A stretch of DNA of 7,288 nucleotides from Paracoccaceae bacterium (GCA_016937725.1 JAFGVZ010000138.1:1-7288), one strand, 5' to 3'. Counted from the first letter of the stretch, positions 1-7,288 are shown. Numbers and translations: made by a program. Notes: generated by a model from the sequence alone, not told the origin.

Positions 1-348
1 ATCTATGTAATCCTCGGCAAAGCCGCCGCCCTGCCACTCGACCATGATGGTGGCGCCGATGGGGGCCGTTGCGGGGGCGCTTAGCGCGTCGGATTGTGGA
101 GTGACGGTGACAGCGCGTTCCGCCAGCACCTGCGCACCCTTGGCCATGACATAGCGGATGACATAGTCGCCCGGCTGCGCGGGCAGGCGCAAGGCGGCCG
201 GATTGCCATCCATCGTGCCGACAAAGGTCTGATACTCTTGCGCGCCCGCGCCCGGTGTTGCCGTATCCAGATAGTCGCCATCGGCATTCGGACCGGTCCA
301 GTCCACCATGATCGTACTGCCCGCTGCCCCGCTTTCGGGCGCGTCGAG
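1..348 (-). repeat. Tandem 88-residue protein repeats in the vWA protein
   Basis: Translated on the minus strand, residues 309-396 (85-348) form one unit and 397-424 (1-84) begin a second. Shared landmarks are L-x-AP, then G-x-TIMV-(D/E)-W about 10 residues later, then a Gly/Asn-rich turn and DY-(L/I)-D. The first unit ends with a PGDYVIRYV strand and a TVTP linker, typical of Ig/Fn3-like extracellular modules. The remaining copies, if any, lie outside the window. Confidence 0.75.
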
Positions 349-1272
349 AGTGGCAGGCGGCAGGGGCTGGCTGAACACCACCTCGACTGCCAGATCGCCG
401 GCATCCGCGACGGTGAAGGGCTGGCGGATCTGCTCTTCGCCCTCGATCCAATAGGCTTGCAGAATGTAGTCGCCGGGAGAAAGCTGTGTCATCGGCGCGT
501 CGCTTTGGGTGGCGTCCATGACGGTCGCGGCGCCTTGCAGCACCTCGAAGACCACGGCATCGGTAATGCCGCGCCGTGTGGTGCCTTGGTCCAGCACGGC
601 AGAGAAGCGGGCAGTCAGCAAAACAGGCTCCGGCTCTGGCCCCGGTTCTGGCGCTGTCACGGCCACCCGTGTCAACGCCTCGTTCAGTTCGGCGGCATTG
701 GCGGCGGTCGTGAACGTGCCGCCGGTTTCCTGCGCCATGCATTGCATTTGCGCCAGCGCCACCGGGTCGGTTACGTCAAAACCCACCACATGCGCGGTGA
801 AGTTCACGCCCGCTTCCTCCAGCGCGCGGGCGGCGGCGCAGGGGTCGGGATGGCAGGTCTCTATTCCGTCCGACACAAGGATAACCGTTGCCGCCTGTTC
901 GGTATGGCGCAGCGCTTGCGCAGCGGCGATGACCGCATCTGTCATCGGTGTGCGCCCGCGCGGGTTGATCCCCGCAACCGCCTGCCGGATCGCGGGCAAG
1001 GTGCCCGCGCCGGGGGCGACAATGGTTTCAATATCGGTGCAATCGCCGCGCGTGCGGTGGCCATAGACTGTCAGGCCAAGGTTTTGCCCATCTGGGAACT
1101 GGTCAAGAAGCCCCGCCACCACGTCACGCGCGATGGTGATCTTGTTGATCCCGTCTATCTGGCCCCACATCGACCCGGACCCGTCCAGCACAAGAATGGT
1201 GTTGGGCCGGTCTTGCGCCAGAAGCGGCGCGGGCAGGGCAAGGGCGATCAGGCAGACAAGGGGCAGGCGCAT
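1..1272 (-). CDS. Secreted von Willebrand factor A (vWA) domain protein with C-terminal tandem repeats, 3' end outside the window
   Basis: 424 residues are visible and the frame is still open at the window edge. Residues 1-20 form a signal peptide (Arg at 2, hydrophobic core, cleavage probably after LLAQ), so the protein should act in the periplasm or outside. A vWA domain follows at about 24-205 with a complete metal-ion-dependent adhesion site: DGSGS (D30, S32, S34), T108 in RTPMTD and D135 in VSDG. Cysteines 78, 140, 145 and 178 could form disulfides. A Pro/Glu linker (208-216) leads to an Ig-like or beta-rich stretch (about 217-305) and then a repeat of 88 residues starting at L309, with a second copy starting at L397 that is cut off. 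The start ATG has GGAG 9 nt upstream. The gene lies 68 nt downstream of the rhodanese gene on the same strand. vWA proteins with an intact MIDAS usually bind ligands through a divalent cation; the ligand here is unknown. The fold call is firm, the function is not. Confidence 0.88.
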   Translation of the reverse strand, partial: MRLPLVCLIALALPAPLLAQDRPNTILVLDGSGSMWGQIDGINKITIARDVVAGLLDQFPDGQNLGLTVYGHRTRGDCTDIETIVAPGAGTLPAIRQAVAGINPRGRTPMTDAVIAAAQALRHTEQAATVILVSDGIETCHPDPCAAARALEEAGVNFTAHVVGFDVTDPVALAQMQCMAQETGGTFTTAANAAELNEALTRVAVTAPEPGPEPEPVLLTARFSAVLDQGTTRRGITDAVVFEVLQGAATVMDATQSDAPMTQLSPGDYILQAYWIEGEEQIRQPFTVADAGDLAVEVVFSQPLPPATLDAPESGAAGSTIMVDWTGPNADGDYLDTATPGAGAQEYQTFVGTMDGNPAALRLPAQPGDYVIRYVMAKGAQVLAERAVTVTPQSDALSAPATAPIGATIMVEWQGGGFAEDYID

Positions 1273-1295
1273 CCGAAATATCTCCGAGTGGAATC

Positions 1296-1308
1296 ACTTT
1301 CGGAAAGT
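1296..1308. promoter_or_regulatory. 13-bp perfect palindrome between the rhodanese and vWA genes
   Basis: ACTTTCGGAAAGT is an inverted repeat with 6-bp arms around one central base, 23 bp upstream of the vWA start codon. A one-base centre makes a stable RNA hairpin poor, so a DNA operator for a dimeric regulator is more likely than a terminator. The regulator is not identifiable from the sequence. Confidence 0.35.
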
Positions 1309-1340
1309 AAAGAATGAAGCCTGTGCGATTGCCACCTTTT

Positions 1341-1700
1341 TCAGCGCACCACTGCGCCGCCTGACAATTGCCAATCGTGCAGCGTGCCAAGATTGTAGAC
1401 TTCGGCAAAGCCATTGGCGCGCATGACGTCCGCCGCGCGGCCCGAGCGCGCGCCGGACGCACAATAAAGCGCGACTGCCTTGGTCGGGTCCAGCTTGCGG
1501 TTGAAATGGCCGCTTTTCGGGTCGGTCTGCGCGCCGATCTGGCCCAGTGGAATATGCAATGCGCCCTTAGCCTTGCCGCTTTGGCGCAATTCGCCCGCTT
1601 CGCGCACGTCGATCAGGGTCAGTGTGCCGTCTTTAACGCGCGCAATGGCTTCGGACGGGTTAATCCGCGCGGAAGAGGTTTTAGAGAGAAATCCGAACAT
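1341..1700 (-). CDS. Single-domain rhodanese-like protein (sulfurtransferase family)
   Basis: 119 residues, the normal size for a stand-alone rhodanese domain. The signatures are in the expected order: IDVRE (30-34, the conserved Asp-Val-Arg near the N-terminus), HIPLGQI (49-55), the active-site loop CASGARSG with catalytic Cys80 and Arg85, and the C-terminal VYNLGTLHDWQLSGGAVV strand-helix-strand. Rhodaneses transfer sulfane sulfur through a persulfide on the active Cys; the acceptor here is unknown. There is no signal peptide or membrane segment, so it should be cytoplasmic. The start ATG has AAGG 8 nt upstream. The gene is divergent from uvrA across a 217-nt region and is followed by the vWA gene on the same strand. 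Some family members are catalytically weak, but the Cys and Arg are retained here. Confidence 0.92.
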   Translation of the reverse strand: MFGFLSKTSSARINPSEAIARVKDGTLTLIDVREAGELRQSGKAKGALHIPLGQIGAQTDPKSGHFNRKLDPTKAVALYCASGARSGRAADVMRANGFAEVYNLGTLHDWQLSGGAVVR

Positions 1701-1745
1701 GACAGCAGCCTTTTTGCGATGTTCCCCCTAGATTGGATGGCGCTG

Positions 1746-1779
1746 TTCACAATGCAAGTAATAAATTCATTAATGTGAA
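1746..1779. promoter_or_regulatory. AT-rich inverted repeat TTCACA-N22-TGTGAA in the rhodanese/uvrA divergent region
   Basis: TTCACA (1746-1751) and TGTGAA (1774-1779) are exact reverse complements in the only clearly AT-rich stretch of this GC-rich window (about 1745-1790). TTCACA followed 17 bp later by ATTAAT (1769-1774) could serve as a weak -35/-10 pair on the plus strand, placing a uvrA start near 1781. On the minus strand TTCACA (1779-1774) could be a -35 for the rhodanese gene, but its -10 partner is poor. Promoter activity in this stretch is likely; the exact elements are uncertain. Confidence 0.35.
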
Positions 1780-1806
1780 TATTAATTTCTGATCGGGCCA
1801 AGATTT

Positions 1807-1823
1807 GCGCGAAATTTCTGCGC
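1807..1823. promoter_or_regulatory. Near-palindrome GCGC-GAAATTTC-T-GCGC upstream of uvrA
   Basis: The octamer GAAATTTC (1811-1818) is self-complementary and is flanked by GCGC on both sides, with one extra T on the right. It sits 13 bp before the candidate LexA box. A TATGCT hexamer (1824-1829, four of six matches to a -10 box) follows immediately, so the site could overlap a uvrA promoter, although no convincing -35 is visible. Confidence 0.25.
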
Positions 1824-1835
1824 TATGCTCCGATC

Positions 1836-1850
1836 GTTTCCCATTTGTTC
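1836..1850 (+). promoter_or_regulatory. Candidate LexA (SOS) box upstream of uvrA
   Basis: GTTTCCCATTTGTTC matches the alphaproteobacterial LexA direct repeat GTTC-N7-GTTC at seven of eight defined positions (T instead of C at the fourth). The consensus is established for Rhodobacter-type LexA and uvrA is a classical SOS gene. The site is 68 bp upstream of the uvrA start. No other GTTC in the gap has a partner at the required 11-bp period. The single mismatch and short motif keep this provisional. Confidence 0.45.
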
Positions 1851-1881
1851 ACAGAATTCGATTGGAGACTCGGTGCCGCCC

Positions 1882-1903
1882 CGCTATCTTGCCGCAGATA
1901 GCG
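1882..1903 (+). promoter_or_regulatory. Perfect 8-bp hairpin in the uvrA leader, adjacent to the ribosome binding site
   Basis: CGCTATCT (1882-1889) pairs perfectly with AGATAGCG (1896-1903) around a 6-nt loop, TGCCGC. The stem ends one base before the Shine-Dalgarno GAGAGGGG (1905-1912). Such a position can influence ribosome access or mRNA stability, or it may instead be a DNA-level operator. No U-tract follows, so it is not an intrinsic terminator. Confidence 0.45.
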
Positions 1904-1904
1904 C

Positions 1905-1912
1905 GAGAGGGG
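1905..1912 (+). promoter_or_regulatory. Ribosome binding site that fixes the uvrA start at 1918
   Basis: GAGAGGGG lies 5 nt before ATG 1918. An in-frame ATG at 1825 would add 31 residues but has no comparable Shine-Dalgarno, would place the candidate LexA box and the leader hairpin inside the coding region, and gives an N-terminus unlike UvrA. The 1918 start gives the family-typical MAEQKFIEVRGAREHNLKN. Confidence 0.85.
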
Positions 1913-1917
1913 TGGCC

Positions 1918-4770
<2,853 letters not shown>

Positions 4771-4787
4771 GGGCCGAACGCTATTGA

Positions 4788-4835
4788 CGCGGGACAAGGG
4801 CGAAGCCCGCCGCGTCGTCGGCGGGCCGTCCCGCG
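4788..4835. repeat. Two-tier stem-loop just downstream of uvrA
   Basis: An outer stem CGCGGGAC (4788-4795) / GTCCCGCG (4828-4835) encloses an inner stem GCCCGCCG (4805-4812) / CGGCGGGC (4819-4826) with loop CGTCGT. Both stems are perfect 8-bp, nearly all G/C. They are separated by an asymmetric bulge of 9 nt on the left and 1 nt on the right. It begins 17 nt after the uvrA stop. It may block or slow transcription or protect the uvrA mRNA 3' end, but no T-run follows on either strand, so it is not a classical intrinsic terminator. The shape resembles REP-type palindromes. Confidence 0.6.
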
Positions 4836-4956
4836 GCCTGCCGATTGGCTGATCTTGGCGTGTCGAACGGGCGTCTTTTGGATTTGGCTGCCATAAAGCA
4901 CTGCCGAATATCTCTCCGTTCGGCAGACCCCGACCCGCCGACGACGCGGCGGGCTT
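4803..4956. repeat. Pair of 23-bp perfect inverted repeats spanning the uvrA/LOG convergent gap
   Basis: 4803-4825 is the exact reverse complement of 4934-4956, with no mismatch; matching stops at both ends of each arm. Each arm contains its own hairpin (CCCGCCG and CGGCGGG around a 6-nt loop). The right arm overlaps the stop codon of the LOG gene by two bases. The whole is 154 bp, non-coding, and could be a BIME-like pair of inverted REP units or a small MITE-like element with 23-bp terminal repeats. GGGCGA occurs next to both ends (4798-4803 and 4960-4965) but not at the exact boundary, so I do not claim a target-site duplication. No transposase is present. Confidence 0.65.
4901..4926 (-). 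terminator. Hairpin downstream of the LOG gene, possible weak terminator
   Basis: CTGCCGAA (4901-4908) pairs perfectly with TTCGGCAG (4919-4926) around a 10-nt loop. Read on the minus strand, it lies 29 nt past the LOG stop and is followed by TGCTTTAT, which has only a short T-run. On the plus strand the following bases are ACCCCG, so any terminator role is more plausible for the LOG transcript. It may instead simply be part of the surrounding inverted-repeat element. Confidence 0.35.
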
Positions 4957-5515
4957 ACTGGGCGAGCGCCCCTTCCAGCCCCGCCACCACTTCCTCCACA
5001 CTGTCACATAGCGTGAAGAACCCGCGCAGGCTTGGATCGGCAAAGCCTTGGGCGATGATGTGCTCAACCAGCGCGGCCAAAGGGGTCCAATACCCGCCCG
5101 AATTCAGCACGAAAATCGGCCGTGTATGCAGGCCCAATTGCCGCCATGTCAGCACTTCGAAGAACTCGTCCAGAGACCCGGCACCACCCGGCAGCACCAC
5201 GATGGCGTCGGAATTGCTGAACATGACCTTCTTGCGCTCGTGCATCGTTTCAGTAATCACCAAGGTGCCCAGATCGCGCTTGGCCACTTCGCCTTGCATC
5301 AGGTGGGTCGGGATCACCCCGAAACTGTCGCCGCCGGCCCCAATACAGGCGCGCGCGACTTCGCCCATCAGCCCCACATCACCCGCGCCATAAACCAGCC
5401 GCCAACTGCGTTCGGCAATCGCGCGGCCCATGGCTTGCGCATCGGCCACATAGGCCGGGTCAACACCTGCCCGCGCACCGCAGAAAACACAAATGGAAGG
5501 GGTGGAACTTGACAT
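4955..5515 (-). CDS. LOG-family (TIGR00730) nucleoside 5'-monophosphate phosphoribohydrolase
   Basis: 186 residues, the usual size for the family. Rossmann-type start SICVFCGARAG (7-17), glycine-rich loop VYGAGDVGLMG (41-51), MHERK (91-95, with Arg94 and Lys95) and the diagnostic PGGxG(T/S)xxE motif as PGGAGSLDE (109-117) with catalytic Glu117. Characterised LOG proteins release the free base (cytokinin in plants and some bacteria) from a nucleoside 5'-monophosphate; older annotations call the family lysine decarboxylase, which is incorrect for this type. The bacterial substrate here is unknown. An upstream in-frame extension of 74 residues is open, but it overlaps the LysM gene and gives a non-family N-terminus; ATG at 5515 with AAGG 10 nt upstream is preferred. 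The loop YGAG replaces the common YGGG. It is convergent with uvrA and divergent from the LysM gene; its stop codon touches the intergenic inverted repeat. Confidence 0.93.
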   Translation of the reverse strand: MSSSTPSICVFCGARAGVDPAYVADAQAMGRAIAERSWRLVYGAGDVGLMGEVARACIGAGGDSFGVIPTHLMQGEVAKRDLGTLVITETMHERKKVMFSNSDAIVVLPGGAGSLDEFFEVLTWRQLGLHTRPIFVLNSGGYWTPLAALVEHIIAQGFADPSLRGFFTLCDSVEEVVAGLEGALAQ

Positions 5516-5570
5516 GAGGGGCAGACCTTGTAGCGAATTCTTTTGCCAGCAGGTATCTGGCTTGGTAGTT

Positions 5571-5588
5571 TTGCGCAAGTTTGCGCAA
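5571..5588. promoter_or_regulatory. Two TTGCGCAA palindromes spaced exactly 10 bp apart in the LOG/LysM divergent gap
   Basis: TTGCGCAAGTTTGCGCAA holds the self-complementary octamer TTGCGCAA at 5571-5578 and 5581-5588, one DNA helical turn apart, so two dimers could bind on the same face. GCAATGC is also repeated nearby (5585-5591 and 5599-5605). The site is 32 bp before the LysM-protein start and 55 bp before the LOG start, fitting a shared operator. TTGCCA (5543-5548) with TAGTTT (5566-5571) at 17-bp spacing is a weak promoter candidate for the LysM gene. No known regulator is assigned. Confidence 0.4.
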
Positions 5589-5610
5589 TGCAACAGGGGC
5601 AATGCGCGCC

Positions 5611-5614
5611 GGAG
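5611..5614 (+). promoter_or_regulatory. Ribosome binding site that decides the LysM-protein start
   Basis: GGAG lies 6 nt before ATG 5621. Upstream in-frame starts (a TTG at 5543 and an ATG at 5588) would add hydrophilic residues before the membrane anchor, and the longer one runs through the tandem palindromes. Start 5621 gives a short charged N-terminus followed directly by a transmembrane helix. Confidence 0.7.
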
Positions 5615-5620
5615 TATCTG

Positions 5621-6856
5621 ATGCTGAAATTTCTTCCCAGGGAAACACTGGCGCAATGGGCCGTTGGCTCTGTTGCGGTCGCGGGTGCGGCAGGCTTGGC
5701 TTATGTTCTCGTGTTCCCAGAGCAAGACCCCCCGCAATTAACCCCCCCTGATGTGGTCATGATCGCGCCAGAGGTGGCGGATGCGCCCGCGCCCGCGACT
5801 GAACCGGACATGCGCGTGGCAGCATTGGAGGCCGTGCGCGATGCTGCGCCGCAATTTGACATCGTGCGCGTGACAGATCTGGGCAATGTGCTGGTGGCGG
5901 GCCAAGCGCCTGCCCGCGTGCAGGTCGCCGCTTTGGTGGACGAGGCGCAAGTGGCCCAGACCGTCAGTTCCGATGCAGGTGAATTCGTGATGTTGTTCGA
6001 TGTCGAACCCAGCCGGGTTCCTCGCGTTCTGGAATTGGAGGTGCGCTTGCCTGAAGGCGGACGCATTCGTTCTGCCGACACGCTGATGTTGGCCCCCAGC
6101 AGTGCCGCGCTTGCGGGCGCCGACACCAACGCGCCCCGAATGGCGGCGCGCGAGGTGGCAGCCGCGCCCTTGTTTGGTGCTCCGATCGACCCGTCGCGGC
6201 CTGCTTTGCCCGCAGAGGTGGCGACAAGCACGCCCGAGAGTGTAGACCGGCAAACTTTGCCCGCTGATGTGGCGCGGGTTGAAGACCCCCGCATGGACCA
6301 GATCCAGGCAGCCCCGCTTGCAGTGCTGATGCGCGCCGACGGCTCGGTGCAGGTTCTGGGCGACGCGCCGCGCTTGCCGCAATCTGGTGGCGCGCAAGGT
6401 AACGTTGTGATCGATTCCGTTGTCTATGACCGCGAGGGCGATGTGGTCATGGGCGGCCGCTCTGGGCGCGGTTTGGCCGATATCCAGATATATCTCGACA
6501 ACCAGCCCATCTTGCGCACCCGCGCCGATGCAGATGGCGCTTGGCAAGCGCAATTGGCCGGAATTGAACGTGGCGTCTACCGCCTGCGGGTGGATGAGTT
6601 GGATGTCGCGGCGCAAGTGACCTCGCGCGCAGAAATTCCGTTTGAACGCGTCACACCCGAACTCGCCCGCGAGGCGGCTGGCCCGCAAGCCTTGATCGTG
6701 CAACCGGGCAACACGCTATGGGATATGTCCGAACAAGAATACGGCGATGGCCGCCGCTTCATGCGCATTTTCGATGCCAATCGTGACCAGATCCGCGACC
6801 CGGACCTGATTTATCCGGGGCAGGTCTTCGTGCTGCCCGACGCGGCGACGCAATAG
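5621..6856 (+). CDS. Membrane-anchored protein with two Ig-like modules and a C-terminal LysM domain
   Basis: 411 residues. Order: short N-terminus with Lys3 and Arg7, one transmembrane helix (about 14-32), Pro/Ala/Asp-rich spacer (33-78), Ig-like module 1 (about 79-157), Ala/Pro-rich low-complexity linker (158-225), Ig-like module 2 (about 262-347) and a LysM domain (about 357-405) with the typical VQPGNTLWDMS opening, YGDG, IFDANRD and a YPGQVFVLP ending. LysM binds N-acetylglucosamine-containing glycans such as peptidoglycan, so the protein probably sits in the inner membrane with its body in the periplasm touching the cell wall. No catalytic domain is visible. Modules 1 and 2 share the pattern V-x-D-x-x-G-(N/D)-V-(L/V) ... 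(V/I)-(A/Y)-x-L-x-(D/N) ... (D)A(D)G-(E/A)-(F/W), suggesting an internal duplication. The Atm1-type exporter gene follows 64 nt later on the same strand. The precise role is unknown. Confidence 0.9.
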   Translation: MLKFLPRETLAQWAVGSVAVAGAAGLAYVLVFPEQDPPQLTPPDVVMIAPEVADAPAPATEPDMRVAALEAVRDAAPQFDIVRVTDLGNVLVAGQAPARVQVAALVDEAQVAQTVSSDAGEFVMLFDVEPSRVPRVLELEVRLPEGGRIRSADTLMLAPSSAALAGADTNAPRMAAREVAAAPLFGAPIDPSRPALPAEVATSTPESVDRQTLPADVARVEDPRMDQIQAAPLAVLMRADGSVQVLGDAPRLPQSGGAQGNVVIDSVVYDREGDVVMGGRSGRGLADIQIYLDNQPILRTRADADGAWQAQLAGIERGVYRLRVDELDVAAQVTSRAEIPFERVTPELAREAAGPQALIVQPGNTLWDMSEQEYGDGRRFMRIFDANRDQIRDPDLIYPGQVFVLPDAATQ

Positions 6857-6920
6857 CGCCGCTCTGGTCATCCGTGGCGCAAGGGCCTACATAGCGCGAA
6901 AGCCAGCCGGAAAGCCCGCG
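6857..6920 (+). promoter_or_regulatory. Short gap before the ABC exporter with its ribosome binding site
   Basis: The 64-nt gap has no terminator-like hairpin with a T-run, so read-through from the LysM gene is likely. GGAAAG (6909-6914) lies 6 nt before ATG 6921 and serves as Shine-Dalgarno. TGGTCA (6865-6870) and TACATA (6889-6894) at 18-bp spacing are a very weak promoter candidate. Confidence 0.4.
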
Positions 6921-7288
6921 ATGACAGCCCAAGACAGCGCGCCTGCAAAGGCAAACTCCATCCCCGAACCTGCCGCGTCTGAAGCTGCGCGCGAACGCGC
7001 CAGCGGCTGGCGCGTGATCCAGCGGGTCGCGCCCTATCTGTGGCCAGAGGGGCAGGATTGGGTCAAACACCGCGTGGTCGCTGCCCTTGCCATGCTGGTG
7101 CTGGCCAAAGTCGTGGCCGTCAGCACGCCGTTTTTCTACAAGACTGCCGTCGATGCCCTGAGCGGCGAGGGGGCAGGATGGTGGCTTGCCTTGGGTGCGG
7201 TCAGCCTGACCGTGGCCTATGGCATTGCCCGGCTGATGGAAATCGGCTTTCAGGAATTGCGCAATGTGCTGTTTACCCGCGTGGGCCA
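6921..7288 (+). CDS. Atm1-type ABC exporter (membrane domain fused to ATPase), 3' part outside the window
   Basis: 122 complete codons are visible and the frame is open at the window end. An Ala/Glu-rich cytoplasmic N-terminus (1-28) precedes RVIQRVAPYLWPEG (31-44), then transmembrane helix 1 (about 51-73, including the VAVSTPFFYKTAVDAL stretch typical of this class) and helix 2 (about 86-105), ending in GFQELRNVLFTRVG. These two segments match my recollection of the Atm1/HMT1 (ABCB7-like) half-transporters, which export glutathione-linked sulfur or metal compounds and act in Fe-S or heavy-metal homeostasis. The nucleotide-binding domain, which would confirm the class, is not in the window. 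A general lipid A or multidrug ABCB exporter is the alternative. Start chosen for the GGAAAG Shine-Dalgarno and the absence of an upstream in-frame start with better support. Confidence 0.82.
   Translation, partial: MTAQDSAPAKANSIPEPAASEAARERASGWRVIQRVAPYLWPEGQDWVKHRVVAALAMLVLAKVVAVSTPFFYKTAVDALSGEGAGWWLALGAVSLTVAYGIARLMEIGFQELRNVLFTRVG

Noticed and set aside
94..1317. Long plus-strand open frame of 407 codons over the vWA gene
   Set aside because: It is antisense to a minus-strand frame with a signal peptide, full MIDAS and repeats. Its own translation is rich in Arg, His, Gly and Cys with no recognisable domain, as expected for the complement of a GC-rich gene.
1825..1917. 31-residue N-terminal extension of UvrA from ATG 1825
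   Set aside because: No Shine-Dalgarno in front, no similarity to UvrA N-termini, and it would overlap the LexA-like box and the leader hairpin. ATG 1918 has a strong ribosome binding site.
4798..4965. GGGCGA at 4798-4803 and 4960-4965 as a target-site duplication of a mobile element
   Set aside because: The copies are not at equal distance from the inverted-repeat ends, the left one overlaps the arm by one base, and the right one is part of the LOG coding sequence; a six-base match in GC-rich DNA is easily coincidental.
5516..5737. 74-residue N-terminal extension of the LOG protein
   Set aside because: It overlaps the start of the divergent LysM gene, contains low-quality sequence unlike the family, and the Rossmann fold starts right after the internal Met at 5515.
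5738..6703. 321-codon minus-strand open frame inside the LysM gene
   Set aside because: His/Arg/Gly-rich shadow translation without motif; the plus-strand frame has a transmembrane anchor and a LysM domain.

Overview
The window looks like ordinary chromosomal DNA of an alphaproteobacterium, most likely of the order Rhodobacterales. The reasons are high GC with strong third-position G/C bias, an UvrA with the CPVSGF variant of its first zinc module that I recall from alphaproteobacteria, a possible GTTC-N7-GTTC type LexA box, and the gene set itself (Rhodobacterales-like vWA/Ig-repeat protein, LOG-family protein, LysM/Ig-like protein, Atm1-type ABC exporter). This assignment rests on recall and motif reading, not on a database search.

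Layout: (1) 1-1272, minus: 3'-truncated gene for a secreted von Willebrand factor A protein with C-terminal tandem repeats of 88 residues. (2) 1341-1700, minus: small single-domain rhodanese, 68 nt upstream of the vWA gene and possibly co-transcribed with it. (3) 1701-1917: divergent regulatory region with an AT-rich inverted repeat, a near-palindrome, a candidate LexA (SOS) box and a perfect hairpin directly 5' of the uvrA Shine-Dalgarno. (4) 1918-4770, plus: complete uvrA (950 aa). (5) 4771-4954: convergent intergenic region with strongly structured inverted repeats, the most unusual non-coding part of the window. (6) 4955-5515, minus: LOG/TIGR00730-type phosphoribohydrolase. (7) 5516-5620: divergent gap with two TTGCGCAA palindromes exactly 10 bp apart. 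(8) 5621-6856, plus: membrane-anchored protein with two related Ig-like modules and a C-terminal LysM domain. (9) 6921-7288, plus: start of an Atm1-type ABC exporter, cut by the window edge.

How the genes relate: uvrA is a stand-alone DNA repair gene, probably under SOS control. The rhodanese and vWA genes form one minus-strand unit. The LysM protein and the ABC exporter are probably one plus-strand unit, divergent from the LOG gene. The three envelope-related products (secreted vWA protein, LysM protein, ABC exporter) have no obvious shared pathway.

I did not find a new defence, mobile or biosynthetic system here. The points worth following are the intergenic inverted-repeat element, the structured uvrA leader, the tandem palindromes upstream of the LysM gene, and the repeat architecture of two uncharacterised envelope proteins.
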